Below are positions 55,583 to 63,278 of a DNA stretch of 64,000 bases, piece after piece. Where the stretch lies: contig NZ_VSWH01000001.1 of the NCBI RefSeq assembly GCF_009602705.1, positions 2,170,001 to 2,234,000 of the forward strand. Direction: 5' to 3'. How positions within the stretch are numbered: position 1 is the stretch's first letter; every line of letters begins with the position of its first letter. Under the pieces are notes generated by a model. That model was given only the letters and a program-made list of their open reading frames with translations, made no database searches and was not told the DNA's origin. A program made the translations under genes and the position numbers. This DNA comes from Chryseobacterium vaccae. Its GTDB lineage: Bacteria > Bacteroidota > Bacteroidia > Flavobacteriales > Weeksellaceae.

Positions 55583-55960
55583 ATGAAAAAGCATTTTTTT
55601 ATGGCGGCTTTTGCTGCTTTGATTCTGGCTTCATGTAACAACGAAAGTACAGCTGTAAACACAGTAGAAAGCATGAAAACTCCGCAAATGGAGAACTTTG
55701 ACAAAGCATTCAAGAGTTTGGGAGATCCACAGAACAGGCCTACTGAAGAGGAGAAAAAAAGAAACACCTCTGAACTGAGCGACAGAAGAAAAGCACTTCT
55801 GGTGCCTGCTTCCAAAGAGCTGATTCTTTCTTCCGGAGTAACTGAAGCCGAACTGATGAGAAAAACAGGCGGCGATATGAGCCAGATCATTGTTTGGGCA
55901 ACCCAGATCTACATGAAGAAAAGTGATGAGATCCGTAAAAATATCAAAGCTGAAAAATAA
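55583..55960 (+). CDS. Array lipoprotein A2
   Basis: 125 residues, lipobox LASC (Cys18), mature start NNESTAVN. Core as in A1; distinguishing features are SSGVTEAEL and the terminal KAEK (others KSEK). Six bases before B2. Confidence 0.85.
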   Translation: MKKHFFMAAFAALILASCNNESTAVNTVESMKTPQMENFDKAFKSLGDPQNRPTEEEKKRNTSELSDRRKALLVPASKELILSSGVTEAELMRKTGGDMSQIIVWATQIYMKKSDEIRKNIKAEK

Positions 55961-55966
55961 TAGTTC

Positions 55967-56509
55967 ATGAAAAAAACATTAGCATTATTAGGTTTAACCA
56001 TCTCTTCATTAGGATATTCTCAGGGAGGTCCTCTTATTATTAAGAATCTTTCTACAAATTATGATTTTCACGGAAATATTATTGCCAATAATTTCGCGGG
56101 AGGCTGTCTGCCTTTCGTAATGTCCCAAGATCCGGAGCAGGTTATAGTACAGGCGGGTAATACGGTACAGTATGATAATTTCCGTGACCAGTATAACGGA
56201 TCTCTAAGTACAGTAGCTACGTGGTCTGTCAGCGTAAATTCGGGTTTGTTTGGTCCTCGTACATGGAATCATCCAACGATGGTACCTGGAAGCATTATTT
56301 CCAAAAACACCCAATGGTCACATTCCAAATTTCAGATGTATCACGCCGGAACTTCTAATGCGGAAACCTATTTTAACGGAAATATTGGTAACAAGAATAA
56401 TCCCTGCTTATCAGCTTCTGAATATATTGATGCTCTTCCAATGGGAGATGCTTCCTGGTTTACCGTTACGTCCAACGGAACCGTATACACTTATCTGGTC
56501 ATTAATTAA
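55967..56509 (+). CDS. Array secreted partner B2
   Basis: 180 residues, closest to B1. Signal peptide ends near LGYSQ. Conserved GGPLIIKNLSTNYDFHG, YDNFRDQYNGS, TWNHPTMVPG and DASWFTVTSNG. The cysteine pair is in GGCLPFV and NNPCLSA. Differences from B1 cluster in the stretch between the Cys region and YDNFRDQ. Ten bases before C2. Confidence 0.8.
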   Translation: MKKTLALLGLTISSLGYSQGGPLIIKNLSTNYDFHGNIIANNFAGGCLPFVMSQDPEQVIVQAGNTVQYDNFRDQYNGSLSTVATWSVSVNSGLFGPRTWNHPTMVPGSIISKNTQWSHSKFQMYHAGTSNAETYFNGNIGNKNNPCLSASEYIDALPMGDASWFTVTSNGTVYTYLVIN

Positions 56510-56519
56510 TTGAAATACT

Positions 56520-57050
56520 ATGAAAAAAGTTTCATTTATTTTATTGATAACGGCAGGAGTATTCACTTTTGCCCAAAGCTCGCCTATCATCATACAAAAC
56601 TATAGTGCTTATGATGCTGCCGGCAGATTCCGGACGGCACCAGCCGGTGGTGTAGCAGGGCCTTATATGTTTGCTTCTCCCAACGCACCCTACGGAATGT
56701 ATACAGTACCTGCAGGAGGTTTTACCCAATACAATTCATTCAGTACTACGGGAACAGCAACTTTTCCTATTGTCAAATGGTATGTTACAGATTATACCAA
56801 TCCCGCCAACAATGGAAGCTACGCCTATAATCATCCGTTTATTTCCACGGTAATGAATTCTGCCAATGAATGGGCAAGCTTTCATTTCGTTATTCAGGAC
56901 CCTGCAACCGGAGCCAGTGATGAGTATAAATTGGGAGATCCAACTATTGACCCGGCATTTAGTAACTCTATTACGGGTTCTATTTCAAGTGCCGACTGGT
57001 TTACGATTACTACCCCAAGCGGGCCCACAACTTATCTGCAAATTTTCTAA
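56520..57050 (+). CDS. Array secreted partner C2
   Basis: 176 residues, cysteine-free, very similar to C1 (TQYNSFSTTGTA, VKWYVTDYTNPANNGSY, YNHPFIST, ADWFTITTPSG). Signal peptide ends near FTFAQ. The A-B-C order of module 2 repeats that of module 1, which indicates duplication of a whole three-gene unit. Confidence 0.8.
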   Translation: MKKVSFILLITAGVFTFAQSSPIIIQNYSAYDAAGRFRTAPAGGVAGPYMFASPNAPYGMYTVPAGGFTQYNSFSTTGTATFPIVKWYVTDYTNPANNGSYAYNHPFISTVMNSANEWASFHFVIQDPATGASDEYKLGDPTIDPAFSNSITGSISSADWFTITTPSGPTTYLQIF

Positions 57051-57082
57051 ACCAACTAAAATCTATTTTAATAAAAATAATT

Positions 57083-57460
57083 ATGAAGAAACATTTTCTA
57101 ATGGCAGCTTTTGCTGTTTTAACACTGATCTCGTGTAACAACGAAGGCAATGCCGTCAATACGGTGGAAAGCATGAAAACGCCACAGATGGAAAACTTCG
57201 ACAAAGCGTTCAAAAGCCTTGGAGATCCTCAAAACAGACCTACTGAAGAGGAGAAAAAAAGAAACACCTCTGAACTGAGCGACAGAAGAAAAGCACTTTT
57301 AGTTCCGGCCTCCAAAGAGCTGATTCTTTCTTCCGGAGTAACTGAAGCCGAACTGATGAGAAAAACAGGCGGCGATATGAGCCAGATCATTGTTTGGGCA
57401 ACCCAGATCTACATGAAGAAAAGTGACGAAATCCGTAAAAATATTAAATCTGAAAAATAA
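57083..57460 (+). CDS. Array lipoprotein A3
   Basis: 125 residues, lipobox LISC (Cys18), mature start NNEGNAVN. A 231-base stretch (57118-57348) is identical to A5 (59087-59317) although A4, which lies between them, differs. Six bases before D3. Confidence 0.85.
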   Translation: MKKHFLMAAFAVLTLISCNNEGNAVNTVESMKTPQMENFDKAFKSLGDPQNRPTEEEKKRNTSELSDRRKALLVPASKELILSSGVTEAELMRKTGGDMSQIIVWATQIYMKKSDEIRKNIKSEK

Positions 57461-57466
57461 AATACC

Positions 57467-58030
57467 ATGAAAAAAGTTTTAGCATTACTAAGTTTAGCAG
57501 CCTTTTCTTTAGGCTATGCACAGGGAGGAACTCTTATTCTCAACAACTATTCCAAGTATGATTTTTATGGATATATCATCGCTAATAATACCACGGGAAA
57601 CTGTTATCCTCACATAAGTTCAGCTAACCCTGAAATGGTCCGGGTTCCTTATGACTCCCACATGGGGAATGGTAAAGCTCTCGTTTACGAAAATTACAGA
57701 GATCAATATACTTCATCTTTATATCCTATGGCCACATGGTCAGTAGCTTTGGCAAGCGGAAGTTCAAGTATCACCCCGAGAGCATGGAACAATCCTTCTA
57801 TGGCACCGGGCCTTGTTCTTTCAAACAACACTAAATGGGCCACTACTAAATTTGTGATGTATTATCCGGGTACCACAGACCTCGCTCCGGATAACTTCAA
57901 CGGAGCAGTTACTCTATTTAACAACTGTTACAGTGCACCAAGCAACTTTACTACCCCATCAGGAAACGGCGCAGAAATATTTAGCATAACCAGTGGAACG
58001 GATACGATCACTTACATCCAGCTTTTCTGA
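57467..58030 (+). CDS. Array secreted partner D3
   Basis: 187 residues, D subtype: like B but with an extra DSHMGNGKALVYENYRDQYTSSLYP segment, also seen in D4, D5 and partly D6, D7a and D7b. Signal peptide ends near LGYAQ. Cysteines in GNCYPHI and NNCYSAP. Ends AEIFSITSGTD..TYIQLF. Only partner in module 3. Confidence 0.8.
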   Translation: MKKVLALLSLAAFSLGYAQGGTLILNNYSKYDFYGYIIANNTTGNCYPHISSANPEMVRVPYDSHMGNGKALVYENYRDQYTSSLYPMATWSVALASGSSSITPRAWNNPSMAPGLVLSNNTKWATTKFVMYYPGTTDLAPDNFNGAVTLFNNCYSAPSNFTTPSGNGAEIFSITSGTDTITYIQLF

Positions 58031-58033
58031 TGC

Positions 58034-58059
58034 CATCAGGTTTTAAACAATTATACTTA
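58034..58059 (+). repeat. Duplicated spacer, copy 1 (D3-A4)
   Basis: 26 bases identical to 59018-59043. It begins in the 3' arm of a CTGAT/ATCAG hairpin that overlaps the D3 stop codon. Confidence 0.8.
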
Positions 58060-58072
58060 CATCTTAATTACT

Positions 58073-58450
58073 ATGAAAAAACATTTTTTACTCACGGCAT
58101 TTGCTGCTTTAACGCTCATCTCGTGTAATAACGAAGGAAGTACAACCAATACAGTGGAAAGCATGAAAACGCCACAGATGGAAAACTTTGACAAGGCGTT
58201 CAAAAGTCTGGGAGATCCACAAAACAGACCTACTGAAGAGGAGAAAAAAAGAAACACCTCTGAACTGAGCGACCGAAGAAAAGCCCTTCTGGTTCCGGCC
58301 TCCAAAGAGCTGATTCTTTCTTCCGGAGTAACTGAAGCCGAACTGATGAGAAAAACAGGCGGCGATATGAGCCAGATCATTGTCTGGGCTACCCAGATCT
58401 ACATGAAGAAAAGCGAGGAGATCCGTAAGAACATTAAATCCGAAAAATAA
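58073..58450 (+). CDS. Array lipoprotein A4
   Basis: 125 residues, lipobox LISC (Cys18), mature start NNEGSTTN. Carries KKSEEIRK where others have KKSDEIRK. Six bases before D4. Confidence 0.85.
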   Translation: MKKHFLLTAFAALTLISCNNEGSTTNTVESMKTPQMENFDKAFKSLGDPQNRPTEEEKKRNTSELSDRRKALLVPASKELILSSGVTEAELMRKTGGDMSQIIVWATQIYMKKSEEIRKNIKSEK

Positions 58451-58456
58451 ATAATC

Positions 58457-59014
58457 ATGAAAAAAGTTTTAGCCATATTAAGTTTAGCGGCCTGCTCTTT
58501 AGGTTTTGCTCAGAAGGGACCTCTTATCCTTAACAATTATTCTGTTTATGAGTTTAGAGGAGTTATTTTTGCCAGTAATGAATTCGGAACAAACTGCTAT
58601 CCTTATATAACTTCCCAAGGTCCTGACGAAATTATTATTCCGGCCGACTCGCATATGGGAAATGGAAAAGCACTCATCTACGATAATTATAGAGATCAAT
58701 TTACCAACTCTTTATATCCTACTGGAATCTGGAGGGTAACCCTTTCGAATACATCTTCAACACAAAGTCCTTGGAACGCACCGTCTTTACTGCCTACCGG
58801 GGTTATTTCAGCCAACACAAGATGGTCAGGCACCAAATTCGGAATGTTTCATCCAGGAACCAATGACGGTGTCTGGGGCTTCGGCGGTCCATTAGTGCTT
58901 CCCAACAGCTGTTATGATGCTCCTAGTAATATTACCACTCCTGATGGAAACAGTGCGGAAATCTTTACCATCACCGTTGACAAAGTTACAACCACTTATA
59001 TTCAACTTTACTGA
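58457..59014 (+). CDS. Array secreted partner D4
   Basis: 185 residues, closest to D5. The signal peptide reads LSLAACSLGFAQ: LAAC fits a lipobox and FAQ fits signal peptidase I, so the processing route is ambiguous. Cysteine pair in TNCYPYI and NSCYDAP. DSHMGNGKALIYDNYRDQFTNSLYP is conserved; IWRVTLSNT and VWGFGGPLV are its own. Confidence 0.8.
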   Translation: MKKVLAILSLAACSLGFAQKGPLILNNYSVYEFRGVIFASNEFGTNCYPYITSQGPDEIIIPADSHMGNGKALIYDNYRDQFTNSLYPTGIWRVTLSNTSSTQSPWNAPSLLPTGVISANTRWSGTKFGMFHPGTNDGVWGFGGPLVLPNSCYDAPSNITTPDGNSAEIFTITVDKVTTTYIQLY

Positions 59015-59017
59015 TCT

Positions 59018-59043
59018 CATCAGGTTTTAAACAATTATACTTA
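59018..59043 (+). repeat. Duplicated spacer, copy 2 (D4-A5)
   Basis: Identical to 58034-58059, preceded by the same CTGAT/ATCAG hairpin at the stop codon (loop CTC instead of GCC). Confidence 0.8.
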
Positions 59044-59051
59044 AATCTATT

Positions 59052-59429
59052 ATGAAAAAACATTTTTTACTGGCAGCTTTTGCCACTTTAACACTGATCT
59101 CGTGTAACAACGAAGGCAATGCCGTCAATACGGTGGAAAGCATGAAAACGCCACAGATGGAAAACTTCGACAAAGCGTTCAAAAGCCTTGGAGATCCTCA
59201 AAACAGACCTACTGAAGAGGAGAAAAAAAGAAACACCTCTGAACTGAGCGACAGAAGAAAAGCACTTTTAGTTCCGGCCTCCAAAGAGCTGATTCTTTCT
59301 TCCGGAGTAACTGAAGCAGAACTGATGAGAAAAACAGGTGGTGATATGAGCCAGATCATTGTTTGGGCTACCCAAATTTATATGAAGAAAAGTGATGAGA
59401 TCCGTAAAAATTTAAAATCTGAAAAATAA
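59052..59429 (+). CDS. Array lipoprotein A5
   Basis: 125 residues, lipobox LISC (Cys18), mature start NNEGNAVN as in A3. Near the end it has KNLKSEK (others KNIK). Six bases before D5. Confidence 0.85.
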   Translation: MKKHFLLAAFATLTLISCNNEGNAVNTVESMKTPQMENFDKAFKSLGDPQNRPTEEEKKRNTSELSDRRKALLVPASKELILSSGVTEAELMRKTGGDMSQIIVWATQIYMKKSDEIRKNLKSEK

Positions 59430-59435
59430 AATACC

Positions 59436-59996
59436 ATGAAAAAAGTTTTAGCCATATTAAGTCTGGCTGTCTGCTCTTTAGGCTATGCTCAAAAAGGCCC
59501 TCTTATCGTCAACAATTATTCTATATATGATTTTAAAGGGGTTGTTTTTGCCAGTAATGAATCAGGAGCAACCTGTTCTCCTTATGTTACTACCAGAGAT
59601 CCTGATGAAATTGTAATTCCGGCTGATTCTCATATGGGAAATGGGAAAGCACTCGTTTATGACAATTATAGGGATCAATTTACCAACTCTTTATATCCTA
59701 CAACAACCTGGACTGTAAGCCTGTCAGCCACATCCGTAACTCCAAGAGCCTGGAACCATCCATCTTTATTACCTACCGGAGTTATTTCAGCTAATACAAG
59801 GTGGTCTGGCACAAAATTCAGAATGTTTTACGCAGGAACCAATGATCTTGCTCCAGGCGGCTTCGATGGTCCATTAGTGCTTCCTAACAGCTGCTATAAC
59901 GCTCCAAGCAGCATTAGTACTCCCTTAGGAAACACCGGGGATATTTTTACCGTAACCAGCGGAGCAACAACAATCACTTACATTCAGTTTTTCTAA
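59436..59996 (+). CDS. Array secreted partner D5
   Basis: 186 residues. Signal region LSLAVCSLGYAQ again gives both a lipobox-like LAVC and an SPI-like YAQ. Conserved NNYSIYDFKG, DSHMGNGKALVYDNYRDQF, AWNHPSLLPTGVISANTRWSGTKFRMF. Cysteines in ATCSPYV and NSCYNAP. Compared with D4, most changes fall at residues ~95-150. Confidence 0.8.
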   Translation: MKKVLAILSLAVCSLGYAQKGPLIVNNYSIYDFKGVVFASNESGATCSPYVTTRDPDEIVIPADSHMGNGKALVYDNYRDQFTNSLYPTTTWTVSLSATSVTPRAWNHPSLLPTGVISANTRWSGTKFRMFYAGTNDLAPGGFDGPLVLPNSCYNAPSSISTPLGNTGDIFTVTSGATTITYIQFF

Positions 59997-60034
59997 CACT
60001 ACTCCCAACTTAAAAAAAATTTTAATCTATTATT

Positions 60035-60412
60035 ATGAAAAAACATTTTTTACTGACAGCATTTGCCGCTTTAACTCTATTGTCATGTAACAACGAAAGT
60101 TCTGCTGTAAACACTGTGGAAAGTATGAAAACGCCACAAATGGAAAACTTCGACAAAGCATTCAAAAGTTTGGGTGATCCACAAAACAGACCTACTGAAG
60201 AGGAGAAAAAAAGAAACACCTCTGAACTGAGCGACAGAAGAAAAGCACTTCTGGTTCCGGCTTCCAAAGAGCTGATTCTTTCTACCGGAGTAACTGAAAG
60301 CGAACTGATGAGAAAAACAGGCGGTGATATGAGCCAGATCATTGTCTGGGCTACCCAAATCTATATGAAAAAAAGTGATGAGATCCGTAAGAATATCAAA
60401 TCGGAGAAATAA
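60035..60412 (+). CDS. Array lipoprotein A6
   Basis: 125 residues, lipobox LLSC (Cys18), mature start NNESSAVN; STGVTESEL is unique. This is the only A gene not tightly coupled to a partner: 65 bases separate it from C6. Confidence 0.85.
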   Translation: MKKHFLLTAFAALTLLSCNNESSAVNTVESMKTPQMENFDKAFKSLGDPQNRPTEEEKKRNTSELSDRRKALLVPASKELILSTGVTESELMRKTGGDMSQIIVWATQIYMKKSDEIRKNIKSEK

Positions 60413-60477
60413 TCATCTGCTTCTCCGTAATACTTACTCTCATCCCTATTTTAACTCTAAAATACATATTTAATTCT

Positions 60478-61014
60478 ATGAAAAAATTAACCATTATACT
60501 TAGCATTGCAGCAGGAATCTCTGCTTCAGCACAATCAACTCCTTTACAGGTAAATAATTATAATCCTGATTATATTGCAGTAGGCAGACTGATGACCAAA
60601 AGTACAACTCCTTACGCCCCTTATATGTATGCCATTGGTACCTACCCTTCTACCAATTATACCATTCCTATTAATGGTGACAGCTACTACGATCATTTCG
60701 ATACTACCGGAACAGCCAACATCCCGATCCTTTATTGGAATTATGTGGATCCTTTAAACCCGGCCAATTCAAACACTTATCCTTACAACCACCCTCTTAT
60801 TACTGCAATTAATTCTACTAATGAATGGGAAGGTTATGCTTTTAGTCTCAGGGATAGCAACGGGCAATCTGTAGATTCTTTTGAAGTAGGTGATCCGGTA
60901 CTTTCAGGAGGGTTTTTACAGCCCAATCAAAGCGGGTATAATACGCCATCTTTTGCAGAGTGGTTCACGATAACCTCCGGAACAGGCAATATAACCTACC
61001 TCCAGATTTATTAA
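60478..61014 (+). CDS. Array secreted partner C6
   Basis: 178 residues, a divergent cysteine-free C protein. Signal peptide ends near SASAQ. LQVNNYNPDYIAVGRL, YYDHFDTTGTA, YPYNHPLI, STNEWEGYAFSL and AEWFTITSG keep the C pattern, but identity to C1 and C2 is clearly lower. Followed by D6 after 23 bases. Confidence 0.78.
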   Translation: MKKLTIILSIAAGISASAQSTPLQVNNYNPDYIAVGRLMTKSTTPYAPYMYAIGTYPSTNYTIPINGDSYYDHFDTTGTANIPILYWNYVDPLNPANSNTYPYNHPLITAINSTNEWEGYAFSLRDSNGQSVDSFEVGDPVLSGGFLQPNQSGYNTPSFAEWFTITSGTGNITYLQIY

Positions 61015-61037
61015 TCCCAATGATAAAATAAAAAAGT

Positions 61038-61583
61038 ATGAAGAAAATCCTAACATTATCCGGCATCATTATCTCTTCGTTTGCTTTTTCACAGGGAACA
61101 CTTATTGTTAATAATTACTCACCCTATGAACTTCGTGGCCTTGTTATGGCAGATAACGCCAATAATGCGGGCAACAGCTGTTTTCCGCGTGCAGGTAATA
61201 ATATTACTGTACCGGCTAATGCCAATATGGGTAACGGGCTTCAGCTTGAATATACGAATTATCGGGATCAGTTCAATTCTTCCTTATATCCTATGGCGAC
61301 CTGGAATTATGCATTCAGCGCTACAAACGGAAGCCAGGGGGTATCCTGGAACGATCCTGTCTTTGATCCTGCCGGACCTCTTTCCACCACTACCAGATGG
61401 AGCACCATTAAATTTCAAACATTTTACCCGGGAACCAACAACAATGTGATTGGTCTCATAGGTAATTTAAGTGTTGCCAATAATCCGTGCCAACCCCTGA
61501 TGCCGTGGTATATAGATTATCCTTCCGGAAATTATGCGGAAATGTTCAGAATAGGAGACATAACCTATATCAGTCTTTATTAG
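61038..61583 (+). CDS. Array secreted partner D6
   Basis: 181 residues, divergent D protein. Signal peptide ends near FAFSQ. GTLIVNNYSPYELRG, ANMGNGLQLEYTNYRDQFNSSLYP, WNDPVFDPAGP and TTRWSTIKFQTFYPGT. Cysteines in NSCFPRA and NPCQPLM. A perfect 14-bp hairpin follows it at 61603. Confidence 0.78.
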   Translation: MKKILTLSGIIISSFAFSQGTLIVNNYSPYELRGLVMADNANNAGNSCFPRAGNNITVPANANMGNGLQLEYTNYRDQFNSSLYPMATWNYAFSATNGSQGVSWNDPVFDPAGPLSTTTRWSTIKFQTFYPGTNNNVIGLIGNLSVANNPCQPLMPWYIDYPSGNYAEMFRIGDITYISLY

Positions 61584-61602
61584 AAAATTAATCTTTTTAA
61601 CC

Positions 61603-61638
61603 ATGTTGAAATAAGGTATTCCTGCCTTATTTCAACAT
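61603..61638. other. Perfect 14-bp hairpin between D6 and A7
   Basis: Arms 61603-61616 and 61625-61638, loop TATTCCTG. Neither strand has a clear T-run, so it is an attenuator, RNA-stabilising hairpin or weak terminator rather than a textbook terminator. Confidence 0.6.
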
Positions 61639-61660
61639 TAAAAATAAATCTAAAATAATT

Positions 61661-62038
61661 ATGAAAAAACATTTTCTGCTGGCAGCATTTGCCTCCTTAA
61701 TACTGACCTCATGTAACAACGAAGGCTCAGCTACCAATACGATGGAAAGCATGAAAACTCCGCAAATGGAAAACTTCGATAAAGCATTCAAAAGTTTGGG
61801 AGATCCACAAAACAGACCTACGGAAGAGGAGAAAAGAAGAAACACCTCTGAACTGAGCGACCGAAGAAAAGCACTTTTAGTTCCCGCTTCCAAAGAGCTG
61901 ATCCTTTCTACCGGAGTAACTGAAAACGAGCTGATGAGAAAAACAGGCGGTGATATGAGCCAGATCATTGTCTGGGCTACCCAGATCTACATGAAGAAAA
62001 GTGATGAAATCCGTAAAAATATTAAATCTGAAAAATAA
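61661..62038 (+). CDS. Array lipoprotein A7
   Basis: 125 residues, lipobox LTSC (Cys18), mature start NNEGSATN. Has TMESMKT and EEKRRNTS (others EEKKRNTS), and STGVTENEL as in A1. Five bases before D7a. Confidence 0.85.
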   Translation: MKKHFLLAAFASLILTSCNNEGSATNTMESMKTPQMENFDKAFKSLGDPQNRPTEEEKRRNTSELSDRRKALLVPASKELILSTGVTENELMRKTGGDMSQIIVWATQIYMKKSDEIRKNIKSEK

Positions 62039-62043
62039 TAGAT

Positions 62044-62601
62044 ATGAAAAAAGGACTCGCATTACTAAGTCTTGCTGCTTTTTCTTTTGGATCTGCTCAG
62101 AAAGGCCCTCTCATCCTGAACAATTATTCCAAGTATGATTTTGAAGGATATATTATAGCCAGTAATTCTGATGGAGGCTGCTATCCGTTGGTTACTTCTG
62201 CTGATCCCGACCTTGTTAAAATTCCTGCCGACTCTCATATGTACAACGGACATGAACTGAGATATAATGATTATCAGGATCAGTTTAACAATTCTTTATA
62301 TCCTATGGCTGCCTGGTCTGTTATGTTATCAGCAACCAATACGACTACAATCCCATGGAATGATCCGTCTTTAAGTCTTGGAGGATTTATTTCCGACAAT
62401 ACAAAGTGGGCTGCATCAAAGTTTGCCATGTATTATCCGGGAACCCATAACAATGCTCCTGACAACTTCGGAGGTACCGTATCTATTTTCAGCAACTGTT
62501 ATAATACAACACCTAATTTCACTACTCCTTCAGGAAATATGGCAGAAATATTCACCATAGACGACGGAGTAACACTTTATACTTACATTCAGCTTTACTA
62601 A
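62044..62601 (+). CDS. Array secreted partner D7a
   Basis: 185 residues, near D3 in layout. Signal peptide ends near FGSAQ. GPLILNNYSKYDFEGYIIAS, DSHMYNGHELRYNDYQDQFNNSLYP (YQDQ replaces YRDQ), NTKWAASKFAMYYPGT. Cysteines in GGCYPLV and SNCYNTT. Confidence 0.8.
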   Translation: MKKGLALLSLAAFSFGSAQKGPLILNNYSKYDFEGYIIASNSDGGCYPLVTSADPDLVKIPADSHMYNGHELRYNDYQDQFNNSLYPMAAWSVMLSATNTTTIPWNDPSLSLGGFISDNTKWAASKFAMYYPGTHNNAPDNFGGTVSIFSNCYNTTPNFTTPSGNMAEIFTIDDGVTLYTYIQLY

Positions 62602-62613
62602 AATGATTTACTC

Positions 62614-63144
62614 ATGAAGAAAGTTTTAATACTATCCGGGCTGGCAATGACTTCACTGGCTTACTCACAGGGAATACTTATTGTCAATAATTATTCGAAA
62701 TATGATTTTTCCGGCACTTTGATAGCAGGAAGTACCTCAGCTGCTAATGGATGCTATCCAAGGGTTGGAAATACAGATATCGTTAAGATACCTGCTGATT
62801 CCCATACAGGAAACGGAAAAGAACTTATGTATAAAGATTATCAATCTCAATTTACAAATTCCCTCTATCCTACAACTACCTGGGAAGTTTACCAGAATCC
62901 CTTGAACCACACCGTAATGTCATGGGATGATCCAAATCTGGCACCCGGAGGTACAATTTCTACGACCACCCAATGGTATGCTACCAAATTCAGTACCTCA
63001 TTACTGGAGTTCCATGCTAATTTAGCATTAATCACCCCATGTAACCCTAATTCTATGGATACGTATACCACTCCTTCCGGTAACGAATTCGCAGAGATCT
63101 TTACCATTAACGGCACTACTTATCTACAGTTGTATTCACTTTAA
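62614..63144 (+). CDS. Array secreted partner D7b
   Basis: 176 residues. Signal peptide ends near LAYSQ. GILIVNNYSKYDFSG, DSHTGNGKELMYKDYQSQFTNSLYP, SWDDPNLAPGG. Cysteines in NGCYPRV and TPCNPNS. Shorter than D7a in the loop before the second Cys. Last gene of the array, with a terminator 51 bases on. Confidence 0.8.
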   Translation: MKKVLILSGLAMTSLAYSQGILIVNNYSKYDFSGTLIAGSTSAANGCYPRVGNTDIVKIPADSHTGNGKELMYKDYQSQFTNSLYPTTTWEVYQNPLNHTVMSWDDPNLAPGGTISTTTQWYATKFSTSLLEFHANLALITPCNPNSMDTYTTPSGNEFAEIFTINGTTYLQLYSL

Positions 63145-63195
63145 ACCTTACATTCATGATTTGTGGTCGTAAAGAATGCAGATCATTATCTATAA

Positions 63196-63220
63196 GGCCG
63201 GAATCAGTTCCGGTCTTTTT
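63196..63220 (+). terminator. Terminator of the array
   Basis: An 8-bp stem (63196-63203 with 63208-63215, one G-U), loop TCAG, then five T. It lies between the array and the converging rnpB. Confidence 0.8.
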
Positions 63221-63278
63221 CAAGTAGCTGGAAGTTTGAAAAAAAGACATTTTATAAGGAAATGGGCCAGGAAAAATA

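Larger units (their letters stand above)
53973..63144 (+). repeat. Tandem array of seven lipoprotein/secreted-partner modules
   Basis: Order of subtypes: A1-B1-C1, A2-B2-C2, A3-D3, A4-D4, A5-D5, A6-C6-D6, A7-D7a-D7b. A = ~125-residue lipoprotein; B, C and D = ~175-187-residue Sec-exported partners. All 18 genes are on the plus strand. A to first partner spacing is 3-6 bases except A6-C6 (65 bases). Labels A-D are mine. Confidence 0.9.

Noticed and set aside
53960..61968. Repeated ~107-codon minus-strand frames opposite each A gene
   Set aside because: They recur only because the A genes are near identical; they contain no independent start context and mirror the sense codons.
53973..63144. 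Reading the array as a classic polymorphic toxin/immunity locus
   Set aside because: No toxin domain, no large delivery protein and no recombination core; the constant gene is the lipoprotein and the variable one is exported, which does not match immunity proteins that vary with the toxin. Kept only as one open possibility.
53973..63144. CRISPR-like or short-repeat array
   Set aside because: Repeats are whole genes of ~375 bases with coding constraint, not short repeats with unique spacers; no cas genes.
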